From positions 4,340,001 to 4,404,000 of the forward strand of contig NZ_CP165628.1 of the NCBI RefSeq assembly GCF_041200025.1: a stretch of DNA of 64,000 nt. The letters are read 5' to 3'. The notes beneath the pieces were generated by a model. The model was not told where the DNA came from and searched no databases. It worked only from the letters and a program-made list of their open reading frames with translations. Positions within the stretch are counted from its first letter, which is position 1. Each line of letters opens with the position of its first letter. This document shows positions 1 to 7,628 of this stretch, in pieces. The DNA is from Rouxiella sp. WC2420 (GTDB lineage Bacteria; Pseudomonadota; Gammaproteobacteria; Enterobacterales; Enterobacteriaceae). The position numbers were made by a program, and so were the translations under genes.

Positions 1-168
1 GCTCGCGTGGACATCCTGCCTGGGGTGAAAGCGTTAAAACCAATCAGGCTAGTTTGTTAGTGGCGTGTCCGTCCGCAGCTAACCGGTGAATGTGATGACT
101 GGACTAAGCATGTAGTGCCAACGGCGTAGTAATTTCGGACGGGGGTTCAAATCCCCCCAGCTCCACCA
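1..168 (+). ncRNA. ssrA: tmRNA (transfer-messenger RNA), 3' part only
   Basis: The segment ends in a T-arm (GGGGTTCAAATCCCCCC, from about 141) followed by CTCCACCA, the tRNA-like 3' end of tmRNA, with the terminal CCA at 166-168. The tag-peptide frame and 5' half lie before the window. tmRNA with SmpB rescues stalled ribosomes. The 3' end of ssrA is a common integration site for genomic islands, which fits the gene-poor DNA that follows. Confidence 0.93.
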
Positions 169-214
169 AATAGTACTCCGGTTATTACCAGATAAGTCCG
201 GAGAAGTACGAAGA

Positions 215-246
215 GCCCGCAACCCACAAGGTCTGCGGGCTTTTTT
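215..246 (+). terminator. Rho-independent terminator of ssrA
   Basis: Stem GCCCGC (215-220) pairs with GCGGGC (235-240) and is followed directly by six T. It lies about 45 bases after the tmRNA CCA end. A second imperfect hairpin (GTACTCCGG with CCGGAGAAGTAC, about 173-209) sits between the two. Confidence 0.85.
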
Positions 247-294
247 GTGTCCATAATAGTCCAATGCCCTCCTCTAATATCCAGCGTTTGTTAG

Positions 295-510
295 CCCACC
301 TTTAAGCCTACGCTACGATTTAATCTCAAAACTGCAGGCCTATTAATTGAAAAATCCGAATGTGGCAGGGCAAACCTTATCGAAGACAGAGTTTACAAAA
401 ATCACGTTGCTGGTTTCAGCGAGAAGCTGCTTAATTAGTACGGGGAAAAACATCAACAAGTGCTAGCAGAGGGAATGTTTGCAGAGTTAAACATGTCAAT
501 ATATTGGGAT
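295..510 (+). pseudogene. Decayed coding fragment, unidentified
   Basis: One frame reads as protein-like sequence from about 301 (containing RVYKNHVAGFSEKLL) to a TAG at 436-438, then continues in the same frame (YGEKHQQVLAEGMFAEL) to about 510. Composition is coding-like on both sides of the single stop, which suggests a gene broken by a nonsense mutation and truncated at both ends. The frame stays open to 648 but runs through a minus-strand terminator at 519-548, so the coding part probably ends before that. I do not recognise the family; an island or phage gene remnant is possible given the ssrA neighbourhood. Confidence 0.3.
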
Positions 511-518
511 TTTGCCAT

Positions 519-548
519 AAAAAAACCGGAGACATTGGTTGCTCCGGA
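519..548 (-). terminator. Terminator downstream of the DUF1471 gene
   Basis: Read on the minus strand, CCGGA (547-543) and TCCGG (530-526) form a stem followed by a run of seven T (complement of 519-525). It lies about 115 bases past the stop of the minus-strand gene at 662-922 and is the likely end of its transcript. Confidence 0.65.
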
Positions 549-661
549 ATTCTTCATGATATGGGGGAACGATCAGCTAATTTTTATCAGACAGATATTA
601 TATCTAAGCCGGTCTTTCGCCATATTTTTACTCTCAATACTTCATTGATTGGGCAAAAAAA

Positions 662-922
662 TTATTTATAGATTTCTGCTGAACCAGAGACGTTATTTTG
701 ACCAATGGTAGAGATGATTTGGTATGAACTTGCACCTTCTTGCGCCGCTTTAGCCGCTAATTTTTCGTGAAGCACACCAACATCTCCACTGTCTACAGAC
801 TCACTTATTGTACCAATGCTGTGCTCGCCAGCTGGAGCAGAATTCACTTCGGTAGCAGCGAATGTTGCAAATGAAGCAGTAGTCAGTGCGATAACGGCAA
901 ATGCTTTAGTCAGGCTTTTCAT
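662..922 (-). CDS. DUF1471 family (BhsA/YhcN-like) periplasmic stress protein
   Basis: An 86-residue protein with a cleavable signal peptide (about residues 1-22, ending ATFA). The small domain that follows has the DUF1471 pattern: a GTIS strand near residue 37, a helix of the type LHEKLAAKAAQEGASSYQI, then a C-terminal strand VSGSAEIYK. Family members (BhsA, McbA, YhcN, YdgH) are small periplasmic or outer-membrane-associated proteins induced by acid, oxidative, copper or biofilm stress. It stands alone in AT-rich DNA, with its own terminator at 519-548. The specific paralogue cannot be told from the sequence, so no symbol is given. Confidence 0.85.
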   Translation of the reverse strand: MKSLTKAFAVIALTTASFATFAATEVNSAPAGEHSIGTISESVDSGDVGVLHEKLAAKAAQEGASSYQIISTIGQNNVSGSAEIYK

Positions 923-1161
923 AATAATTCCTTCAAATCTCTTTAATTTAGTCTTGCAGGTTTGGGTGGATAAATTTATTTATCGTTCGTTAAACAAATG
1001 GTATGCCTCGGAGGAATTCTGTGCAAGGCGTTTGTTTAACAGTCGTTAACATATTGTGCTTATATTTTCTAACCATAAGAATGCAATCTGTTAGCGATAT
1101 GGCTGTGCATTGCGAAAATGTTGTCCCAAAACCCTAAACCTGATCATGAAAGGATTCGTAC

Positions 1162-1239
1162 ATGGCAGGAACTACGCGTCCTCTCACCGTCCAGAAATAT
1201 GCAAAGCTAAACCCACGGACCATAACTAAAGCGGTATAA
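1162..1239 (+). CDS. Possible 25-residue small protein or gene remnant
   Basis: ATG at 1162 is preceded by AAAGGA at 1149-1154, a good ribosome-binding site at 7-base spacing, and opens 25 codons (MAGTTRPLTVQKYAKLNPRT...) before TAA. The N-terminus looks like a normal protein start, so this may be the beginning of a longer gene now truncated, or a real microprotein. No family recognised. The surrounding 923-1533 holds nothing else that I can support. Confidence 0.25.
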   Translation: MAGTTRPLTVQKYAKLNPRTITKAV

Positions 1240-1533
1240 CGGCGAAAGATGCCAACAAAAAAATTTTTCCTTAATTTCCAATCACATCCGCGCCAAACAC
1301 TGCTTTTAGGAGAAATTTAATTTAACTTCTTTAAAATACTTTAACCTTATGAATTTAAAAGCATTTAACCAAGCTTCATTTAATCTGAAAAGAATAAATT
1401 AGCTCAATTTACTCCCCTCATCTGATTGCTCTCACTCGCCTTCACCTATAACTTAAATATCGAATATATCTATAATATTCAAATACATATAAATATTTTA
1501 TATCTTTCCCTCATTTATATAGGCGAAATGAAT

Positions 1534-1782
1534 ATGTCGAAGAATACCAAGAAATCATCAAGGCTTGCCTCACATCTAGCAGCCAAAACTCTTTCAAATC
1601 CTCTAGCTTCTCCTATTGAAAAAAGTTTGGCGGGGTCTGTGCTTTCGCAAACAGGAACAGGAAATCAAACAGGAGAAGAATTGCAGGCTATTGCTTCGAA
1701 GGCGCTAAGAGACCCTAAATCAGATAAGGTAACAAAAACTTTAGCAGGTTCAGTTGTTTCACAGTCGACTAAGGATCGTTAA
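1534..1782 (+). CDS. Small basic protein with two internal repeats, function unknown
   Basis: An 82-residue protein. ATG 1534 is preferred over ATG 1528 because AGGCGA at 1521-1526 gives normal spacing only to the later start; the frame is also open further upstream, but that part is AT-rich and not protein-like. Residues 16-39 (AAKTLSNP...SLAGSVLSQ) and 54-77 (ASKALRDP...TLAGSVVSQ) are about 50% identical copies of one unit: alpha-helical, Ala/Ser/Lys-rich, each ending LAGSVxSQ. There is no signal peptide or membrane segment. Similar hypothetical proteins occur in enterobacteria as far as I recall, without a known role. The high Lys/Ser/Ala content would allow nucleic acid binding, but that is only a guess. 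Confidence 0.65.
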   Translation: MSKNTKKSSRLASHLAAKTLSNPLASPIEKSLAGSVLSQTGTGNQTGEELQAIASKALRDPKSDKVTKTLAGSVVSQSTKDR

Positions 1783-1791
1783 TCAATCAAC

Positions 1792-1833
1792 AGCCGGAGC
1801 CTGATTAACCACTACTCACAGGCTCGGCTTTAA
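1792..1833 (+). terminator. Probable terminator of the repeat-protein gene
   Basis: AGCCGGAGCCTG (1792-1803) pairs with CAGGCTCGGCT (1819-1829) with one bulged G, followed by TTTAAT. It begins 9 bases after the stop codon at 1782. The T-run is short. Confidence 0.55.
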
Positions 1834-1996
1834 TCGCTCAAAAATATCAGAAATAACTATCAGCCATACCGCGCTAGATTTTATTCCAATAGTAAATTTT
1901 AATTCCAAATCAGCAAAATCAACGCCCGAAAATCGTCGTACTCAATGATATAAATCCCTTATGCTTTGCTCACTTATCCCGGCTGAGAGTTGAATC

Positions 1997-3088
1997 ATGC
2001 TTTTCGATTTACCCGACGATGATATCCTTTACCGTGCCCTAATTGAACGTGACCCTTCCTTTGACGGTTTTGCCTTTGTAGGCGTAAAAAGCACGGGTAT
2101 TTTTTGCCGCCTAACCTGCCCCGCACGAAAGCCCAAACGTGAAAACTCTGTCTTTTATTCGTCAGTCGCGAGCGCTATGGAAGCTGGATATCGACCGTGT
2201 AAACGATGCTGCCCACTTATGCTCGGCGGGCAAAAAGATCCATTAATTGATAATTTACTGACCGCATTAGAAAACTCTCCCGATAAAAGATGGAGTGAAG
2301 ATGATGTTCAAGCAATGAAAATGGATCCTTCAACGGTTCGCCGTGCCTTTAAACGCCAATTCGGTATTACCTTTCTTGAAATGGCACGATTACGAAGATT
2401 AGGAAAAGGCGTCGATGCACTTACCAAGGGTAATCAGGTCATAGAGGCTCAGCTTGATGCCAACTATGAATCTTCCAGTGGGTTTAGGGCGGCGATAACT
2501 CGTCAAATCGGCCTTAAACCAAGCCATGCCCATAGACATCTGTTTCTTAAGGCCGAATGGCTTGATACTCCCATCGGTACAATGCTGGCAATTGCCGATG
2601 AGCAGACTCTGTATTTGCTGGAGTTTGTCGATCGTCCAGCATTAGCCAATGAAATAGATAAGCTTAAGAAGTTAACAAGTTCAGAAATTATCTTTGGTCG
2701 CACCGCGGCTTTGGAACTGCTTAATGAAGAACTAATCAGTTATTTTTCAGGAAAAAATCAGGTTTTTAAGACCCATTTAGCTGAGTTTGGATCCTTATTC
2801 ACCCGAAAAGTCTGGGATGCTCTCAGAGAGATCCCCACAGGGGAATTACGCAGCTATTCAGATTTAGCCAAAGACATCGGCCAGCCTTCGGCTTCACGAG
2901 CCGTAGCAAGAGCAAATGGCGCTAATCAGATTTCAATTCTAATCCCCTGTCACCGAGTCATAGGCGCTGACGGCTCGTTAACGGGTTATGGCGGCGGCCT
3001 ATGGCGCAAGCGTTGGTTAATTGAACATGAAAGAAGAATAGCCATGAAATCATCTAAAAAGGAGTGGGGAAATGAATCAGGAAAATAA
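1997..3088 (+). CDS. Ada-type methylphosphotriester and O6-methylguanine repair protein, copy 1
   Basis: A 363-residue protein with the three parts of Ada: an N-terminal zinc domain (C37, C41, C68, C71; motifs FCRLTCPAR and RPCKRC), an AraC-type helix-turn-helix region (about 95-180, partly degenerate), and a C-terminal methyltransferase domain with PCHRV at 317-321 (C318 the predicted acceptor). Ada proteins take methyl groups from phosphotriesters and O6-methylguanine onto their own cysteines; methylated Ada then activates repair genes. The gene overlaps the next one by 17 bases, so the two are probably cotranscribed. A second, more canonical Ada lies at 10491-11585. Which of the two is the orthologue of E. 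coli Ada, and whether this one still activates transcription, cannot be decided here. Confidence 0.9.
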   Translation: MLFDLPDDDILYRALIERDPSFDGFAFVGVKSTGIFCRLTCPARKPKRENSVFYSSVASAMEAGYRPCKRCCPLMLGGQKDPLIDNLLTALENSPDKRWSEDDVQAMKMDPSTVRRAFKRQFGITFLEMARLRRLGKGVDALTKGNQVIEAQLDANYESSSGFRAAITRQIGLKPSHAHRHLFLKAEWLDTPIGTMLAIADEQTLYLLEFVDRPALANEIDKLKKLTSSEIIFGRTAALELLNEELISYFSGKNQVFKTHLAEFGSLFTRKVWDALREIPTGELRSYSDLAKDIGQPSASRAVARANGANQISILIPCHRVIGADGSLTGYGGGLWRKRWLIEHERRIAMKSSKKEWGNESGK

Positions 3089-3836
3089 AACAATTGAATT
3101 CAGGAACTTGCATAGCAAAGCCAATCCATTGATTTTGTATAATATTTGGGACGTGGGAAGCGCACAGGCCGTAGCAACCGGCGGAGCAAAAGCCATCGCC
3201 ACAGGCAGTTGGGCTTTAGCAGCCGCTCAGGGATATCAGGACGGTGAAGAGATGCCGTTCAGCATTTTGTTGCAAACCGCTAAAAGAATTGCTGAAACGG
3301 TGAATCTCCCACTAACTATTGATTTTGAAACAGGGTACGGGGCGAGTAAGTGCGACAATCTGAGGGCGCTGCTGCAAGTAGGGGTGTCCGGAATTAATTT
3401 TGAAGATCAGCTTCTGGGTCAGCAAACATTAAATTCAGTAAATGACCAATGCAGAGATATTACCGCACTGGTAAAAGTGGCGGAATTTGAAAGAACTGGT
3501 TTATTTATAAATGCTCGAACCGATGTTTTCTTGCAACAGCCAGATGTGGCAGTACATCCTCAATTGATGACAGAGGCGAAAAAACGCATCTTGGCCTATC
3601 AGGAAGCCGGCGCCGATGGTATTTTCGTGCCAGGCCTTACTCACCCGCAGTTAATTGCGGAACTCTGTGACTTCTCACCTTTACCTATTAATATCATGAT
3701 GAATGATCGCGACACCTCTTTGTCACAGTTCACTCAGTTAGGTGTAAGTCGCATCAGTTTTGGCCCCTATCCTTTTATCAGCCTTATGGAAAAAATAAAG
3801 AAACAATCGCGAGTGCTGTATCAAGTCACAGAATGA
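3072..3836 (+). CDS. Isocitrate lyase / PEP mutase family protein
   Basis: A 254-residue protein of the isocitrate lyase/phosphoenolpyruvate mutase superfamily, a TIM-barrel fold that makes or breaks C-C or C-P bonds in 2-oxo acids. Visible signature parts: YNIWDVGSAQ near the N-terminus, ATGSWALAAAQGY, DFETGYG (metal-binding acid), INFEDQ, INARTDVF, and GADGIFVPGL. These are the usual strand ends of the family. The exact substrate is unknown; most members of this short subgroup are uncharacterised, with oxaloacetate- or methylisocitrate-like substrates possible. It starts inside the end of the upstream ada gene (17-base overlap, GGGGA ribosome-binding site at about 3065), which suggests translational coupling. 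Confidence 0.85.
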   Translation: MNQENKTIEFRNLHSKANPLILYNIWDVGSAQAVATGGAKAIATGSWALAAAQGYQDGEEMPFSILLQTAKRIAETVNLPLTIDFETGYGASKCDNLRALLQVGVSGINFEDQLLGQQTLNSVNDQCRDITALVKVAEFERTGLFINARTDVFLQQPDVAVHPQLMTEAKKRILAYQEAGADGIFVPGLTHPQLIAELCDFSPLPINIMMNDRDTSLSQFTQLGVSRISFGPYPFISLMEKIKKQSRVLYQVTE

Positions 3837-3922
3837 ATTGTTAAAAGATGCCTCATACAGAAAAGTAGCAAACCAAAATGAGTGGCAAAGGTAACAAAGA
3901 TAAAACAAATTTGCGGCGCTGT

Positions 3923-4105
3923 ATGACCAAAGTAAATGAAGTAGATGAAGTAGATGAAATGGCCATTTCATTAGGCGTGAGTTGTTAAGGCAAACCGGAT
4001 CTGCACCTGGGTTATCACCCGAGCTTTTAAGGCGCCTATTTTCTCGATCCAGAAGGTAATAAGCCGCACGTTTTCAGCCACCACAACGTAGACATAGCTC
4101 AATAA
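3923..4105 (+). pseudogene. Remnant of a VOC (glyoxalase/bleomycin-resistance) family gene, C-terminal part
   Basis: One frame from ATG 3923 to TAA 4103-4105 reads VDEMAISLGVSC, stop, GKPDLHLGYHPSF, stop, GAYFLDPEGNKPHVFSHHN. This matches the usual C-terminal pattern of small VOC proteins: Gly-Lys-Pro-Gly-Leu, then Tyr-His-Pro-x-Tyr-Tyr-Gly-Ala-Tyr-x-x-Asp-Pro-(Asp/Glu)-Gly-Asn, ending in a His-containing strand. Two in-frame stops (3986-3988 and 4028-4030) and loss of the N-terminal half show that it is dead. The fragment carries a direct repeat of GAAGTAGAT (from about 3939), possibly slippage during decay. Confidence 0.7.
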
Positions 4106-4224
4106 TGATAGCGATATCATCTACTTTCGACTTGCTTTGACGCATTAGTTTCACTTGACCTTCACTCGGACTCAACCTCATCATCAGGCAAGAATTCAAT
4201 CGTGATGTACTGACTGAGGTGGTG

Positions 4225-4659
4225 ATGGAAAAGTATCAGCTGCAAATGACCGATATCATTGATGAAGAAACGAGAAATATCATTGGAGAAGGACTCGACG
4301 AATTCAATGTGGATACTGCCGGGCTCCAGGATCGACAAGCATTAGCCATCGTAGTTAAAGACCCCGAGACAGGAAAAGTGCTGGGCGGCATGCTTGGACG
4401 CTCTTCCCTCGGCCTGCTATTTCTCGAACTGTTTTACTTACCTGAAGAGCTGAGAGGTTCTGGTTTAGGTTCCGAAATGCTGCGCCAGTTTGAACAGGAA
4501 GGGATAAGACGCGGATGCTCCGCTGCAGTACTTTATACCTTGAGCTTTCAGGCACCTGATTTTTATGCCAAATATGGCTGGAAGCGTTTTGGCGAGGTTC
4601 CATGTTTGCCAGCAGGTAGCAGTAGAGTGTTTATGAGCAAACTCTTAATTACACAATAA
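4225..4659 (+). CDS. GNAT family N-acetyltransferase
   Basis: A 144-residue GNAT protein. ATG 4225 is chosen over GTG 4219 because GAGG at 4216-4219 then has usable spacing. The acetyl-CoA pyrophosphate loop is LRGSGLGSEML (R/Q-x-x-G-x-G/A type) preceded by the strand LFLELFYLPEE, and the C-terminal part FYAKYGWKRFGEVP is the standard GNAT end (motif B). The substrate is unknown. This short soluble type acetylates small molecules or protein N-termini. No operon partner is evident: the VOC remnant lies upstream and an acid phosphatase gene starts 61 bases downstream with its own ribosome-binding site. Confidence 0.85.
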   Translation: MEKYQLQMTDIIDEETRNIIGEGLDEFNVDTAGLQDRQALAIVVKDPETGKVLGGMLGRSSLGLLFLELFYLPEELRGSGLGSEMLRQFEQEGIRRGCSAAVLYTLSFQAPDFYAKYGWKRFGEVPCLPAGSSRVFMSKLLITQ

Positions 4660-4720
4660 TCATATATTCCTCATTTTTTTAAGAGAAAATCATTCTAAAT
4701 TTTAGAAGGATGCCCACCCG

Positions 4721-6061
4721 ATGTCAGTAAAGCCTTATACCTTTCTTTTTTCAGCGGTAATCACCAGCCTGTTTTTACCGGCAAGCTCCTTTGCCGCCAG
4801 TGATGCGGTGACAACTGTAATCCCAGCCCCACAAGATCTTCAACTGCAACAGGCGGTTATTTTAAGTCGCCACGGTGTACGCTCGCCAACCAGGCAAACT
4901 AAAGAGATGAAGGATCTGGCAGGTCAGGACTGGCCTAAGTGGCCTGTAAAACCGGGATATCTTACGCCGCGAGGTCAACAATTAGTCTCTCTGATGGGCA
5001 CTTATTATGGTGATTATTTTAAAAAAGAAGGGCTACTTTCGTCTGAGCAATGCCCTGGGGACAGTGAAGTATTCGGCTGGGGTGATACTGACCAGCGCAC
5101 GCGCCTAACGACTCAAACACTGTTAAGCGCCATCGCACCGCACTGCCACGTGATGGCCAAAAATCAGGCCGATCTTAAAAAGCCCGATCCTGTATTTCAT
5201 CCTTTAAAAGCCGGGATTTGTACGCTGGATAAGGCAACCGCAATCAAGGCCATCGATAAAGAAGCTGGCGGCTCGCTGGACGCATTAGATCAAACCTACG
5301 CTCCGCAGCTAAAGCTTATGAGTCAGGTATTAAATTATCCTCAATCTAGCTATTGCCAGCAGATGAAACAAACCGGTCAAACTTGCAGTGCCGTCATCGA
5401 CATACCTTCCTCGATAAAGATGAAGAAAAAGGGCACCGAGGCGACTTTGGAAGGCGGGATCGGAATGTCGTCTACCTTTGCCGAAAACTTCCTGCTGGAA
5501 GATGCTCAAGGTATGCAGGACGTGGCCTGGGGGCGAATTAAAGACCAAAAAACCTGGCAGGCGCTGCTCGAATTGCATAATTTGCAATTCCGCCTGATGT
5601 CGGGCACGCCTTATATTGCCAAATCAAACGGCACGCCGGTCTTGCAAGTGATTGATAACGCATTCGGAGCCGCCGCTCCAGCCTCGTCAGGGTTTAGCCT
5701 GCCATCGGGTAACAAGGTCCTAATTCTTGGCGGACACGACACTAATATTGAGAATGTCGCTGGAGCGTTAGGCCTTGACTGGACTCTAACTGACCAGCCT
5801 GACCATACGCCACCTGCTGGCGCATTGATGTTTGAACGCTGGCAGGATAAGACCACGCATCAACAATATATTTCGTTGAGAATGGTCTATCAGACTCAAG
5901 ATCAGATGCGCACGCAGCACAAGCTAACCCTCAAGCATCCGCCGATGACCGTGGCGCTAAGTATTCCGGGCTGCGAGAATATTGGTGATAATAAACTCTG
6001 TGCGATCGGTACTTTCCATCAAGTGATTGAGAAAGCTCAGTTGCCGCAGTGTAAAATTTAA
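4721..6061 (+). CDS. Periplasmic histidine acid phosphatase (AppA/Agp-like, possible phytase)
   Basis: A 446-residue protein with a signal peptide (about 1-25, ending ASSFAA). The catalytic motif SRHGVRSPT holds the nucleophile H51 with R50 and R54, and GGHDTN holds the proton donor pair H339-D340. These two motifs define the branch 2 histidine phosphatases, which include AppA phytase and glucose-1-phosphatase Agp. Several cysteine pairs fit periplasmic disulfides. Length is close to AppA (about 430). HDTN is shared by both subgroups, so phytase versus sugar phosphatase is open. SD-like AAGGAT lies about 10 bases before ATG 4721. Confidence 0.88.
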   Translation: MSVKPYTFLFSAVITSLFLPASSFAASDAVTTVIPAPQDLQLQQAVILSRHGVRSPTRQTKEMKDLAGQDWPKWPVKPGYLTPRGQQLVSLMGTYYGDYFKKEGLLSSEQCPGDSEVFGWGDTDQRTRLTTQTLLSAIAPHCHVMAKNQADLKKPDPVFHPLKAGICTLDKATAIKAIDKEAGGSLDALDQTYAPQLKLMSQVLNYPQSSYCQQMKQTGQTCSAVIDIPSSIKMKKKGTEATLEGGIGMSSTFAENFLLEDAQGMQDVAWGRIKDQKTWQALLELHNLQFRLMSGTPYIAKSNGTPVLQVIDNAFGAAAPASSGFSLPSGNKVLILGGHDTNIENVAGALGLDWTLTDQPDHTPPAGALMFERWQDKTTHQQYISLRMVYQTQDQMRTQHKLTLKHPPMTVALSIPGCENIGDNKLCAIGTFHQVIEKAQLPQCKI

Positions 6062-6071
6062 AATTATGTAA

Positions 6072-6117
6072 TGGCTGGATAACTCACTGCCGCTTGTGCA
6101 GTTCAGTTATCCAGCCA
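6072..6117. terminator. Perfect 13-bp inverted repeat between convergent genes
   Basis: TGGCTGGATAACT (6072-6084) is exactly repeated in inverse at 6105-6117, with an inner 5-bp stem ACTGC/GCAGT. It lies between the phosphatase stop (6061) and the convergent GNAT gene, whose last codons form one arm. No T-run follows, so it may block read-through or protect 3' ends rather than act as a classical terminator. Confidence 0.5.
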
Positions 6118-6579
6118 GATCATTTCGAAGCAATCGAGATCGCTTTGCACTGACTTCGAAAAATATTTTCCCTTCGACACAATCGTGAAACCCTGCTTTT
6201 GATAAAACCCCACGGCGTTTGGCGTTGAAGACAACGTTAGTTGTGTCATTCCTAAATTACGAGACTGCTGTTTGATAGCATTAATGATCGACGATGCCAG
6301 CCCCTTACCCTGATATTCCGGTAAGGTAAAAATTGCTTCAACGTGCCCGGTTACCAAGTCGAGATAACCACAGGCACAAGGCACATTCTCGTCTGAGGAA
6401 TCTATGATAAAAACCTGATTTTCAGCCACAGCCTTATTCATCCCATCCGGCATTTTCTCAGGCGTGAAGGCGCTTAAAATTGCTGGCTCATAAACGCCCG
6501 CGCAACCGTGCCTTAACGCCCGATTACGCAACTGCCAAAGCCCTAGCGCATCATCTCTGCTGGCTATTCTTATCTCCAT
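6103..6579 (-). CDS. GNAT family N-acetyltransferase
   Basis: A 158-residue single-domain GNAT. The N-terminal strand-helix EIRIASRDDALGLWQLRNRAL, the acetyl-CoA loop YQGKGLASSIINAI and the C-terminal VGFYQKQGFTIVSKG follow the family order. Its central strand carries HVEAIFTLPEYQGKG. The substrate is unknown. It converges on the acid phosphatase gene and its stop codon lies in a 13-bp inverted repeat. The first methionine (6579) is taken as start; no second in-frame start precedes the conserved N-terminus. Upstream, 6580-6789 is a divergent promoter region with nothing else recognised. Confidence 0.87.
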   Translation of the reverse strand: MEIRIASRDDALGLWQLRNRALRHGCAGVYEPAILSAFTPEKMPDGMNKAVAENQVFIIDSSDENVPCACGYLDLVTGHVEAIFTLPEYQGKGLASSIINAIKQQSRNLGMTQLTLSSTPNAVGFYQKQGFTIVSKGKYFSKSVQSDLDCFEMIWLDN

Positions 6580-6789
6580 TTATCCCCCTGAGTATGTCAG
6601 ACAAAGTCGCCCTGCATTTCACTGTAAACCCTATGTTTCTGTTGTGGCAACACTACAGACTGGTGCATTAACCTGTTTTCATTCTGCATGTTTAGTTAGC
6701 CCTGTCTGTCAGGTATTCTCATTAGATATTGATAAAGATGGTACACATCTTGCTGTGATGAACCATAAATTTACCCTGAGGAATATCTG

Positions 6790-7569
6790 ATGAAAAAAAG
6801 CGCGTTATTTACCTTACTGGCTCTGGCCTCGTTTAGCTCATTGGCGAACGCCGAATCAGTACTGCGCTTTGGTGTTGACCCTACTTTTGCTCCTTTTGAA
6901 ACCAAAGCGCCAGACGGCAGCCTGGTCGGCTTTGACGTTGATCTTGGAAACGCTATCTGCCAGCAATTAAAAGTTAAATGCCAATGGGTCGAAACCGGCT
7001 TTGACAGCATTATCCCGGCGCTGGATGCTAAAAAATTCGACGCAGTACTTTCTGCAATGTCCGTGACGCCAAAACGCCAGGCACAGGTTGATTTCTCCGA
7101 TATGCTTTACCACATTCCAAGTGTATTGGTGGCTAAAAAAGGCAGCGGGATCTTACCCACTCCAGAAGCGCTGAAAGGCAAAACTATTGGCGTCGCGCAG
7201 GGGACGATTCAGGAAGCTTATGCACAGGCACTGTGGCAGAGCAAGGGAATCAACGTTGTTTCCTATCAGAATCAGGATTTGGTGAATCAGGATCTAGAGT
7301 CCGGCCGTGTTGATGCCACCCTGACCAACGCCGCCGCAGCACAGTCCGGTTTCCTTGATACCGCCGCGGGAAAAGATTTTGCCTTCAGCGGCGGCATGCT
7401 GACTGATCCAAAGTATCTTGGCGCGGGGACCGCAATTGGCCTGCGTAAAGGCGATAAAGAACATCAGGAAATGATCAATAATGCACTGGCGGCTATTCAC
7501 CAGAACGGCACCTTTGAGAAGATTGAGAAAAAATATTTCAGCTTTGAAGTCTACAATAAAAAGCCATGA
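6790..7569 (+). CDS. Periplasmic amino-acid binding protein (LAO/HisJ-like), no permease nearby
   Basis: A 259-residue ABC-type binding protein (SBP_bac_3). Signal peptide residues 1-21, cleaved after LANA. The mature start SVLRFGVDPTFAPFE, the GSLVGFDVDLGNAIC motif that contacts the ligand amino group, SAMSVTPKR, and the lobe-2 segment GVAQGTIQEAYA are typical of polar or basic amino-acid binding proteins. SD TGAGGAATATCTG lies before ATG 6790. No permease or ATPase gene is adjacent; the next gene (7629, same strand, 59-base gap) is an M14-type metallopeptidase. It may share a permease encoded elsewhere or serve a sensor. Ligand unknown. Confidence 0.9.
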   Translation: MKKSALFTLLALASFSSLANAESVLRFGVDPTFAPFETKAPDGSLVGFDVDLGNAICQQLKVKCQWVETGFDSIIPALDAKKFDAVLSAMSVTPKRQAQVDFSDMLYHIPSVLVAKKGSGILPTPEALKGKTIGVAQGTIQEAYAQALWQSKGINVVSYQNQDLVNQDLESGRVDATLTNAAAAQSGFLDTAAGKDFAFSGGMLTDPKYLGAGTAIGLRKGDKEHQEMINNALAAIHQNGTFEKIEKKYFSFEVYNKKP

Positions 7570-7628
7570 CAGCAGCCGGCTACTCTTAGGATGGCCGGTA
7601 ATCTTAACCTGATTGCAAGGAGATAAGG

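Noticed and set aside
1-2000. A second ssrA-derived attachment site or integrase gene
   Set aside because: No repeat of the ssrA 3' end and no tyrosine recombinase were seen in the window.
3738-3971. Minus-strand 77-codon frame rich in Leu, His and Phe
   Set aside because: It overlaps the end of the PEP mutase family gene and the VOC remnant, and its low-complexity composition comes from the repeated GAAGTAGAT on the other strand.
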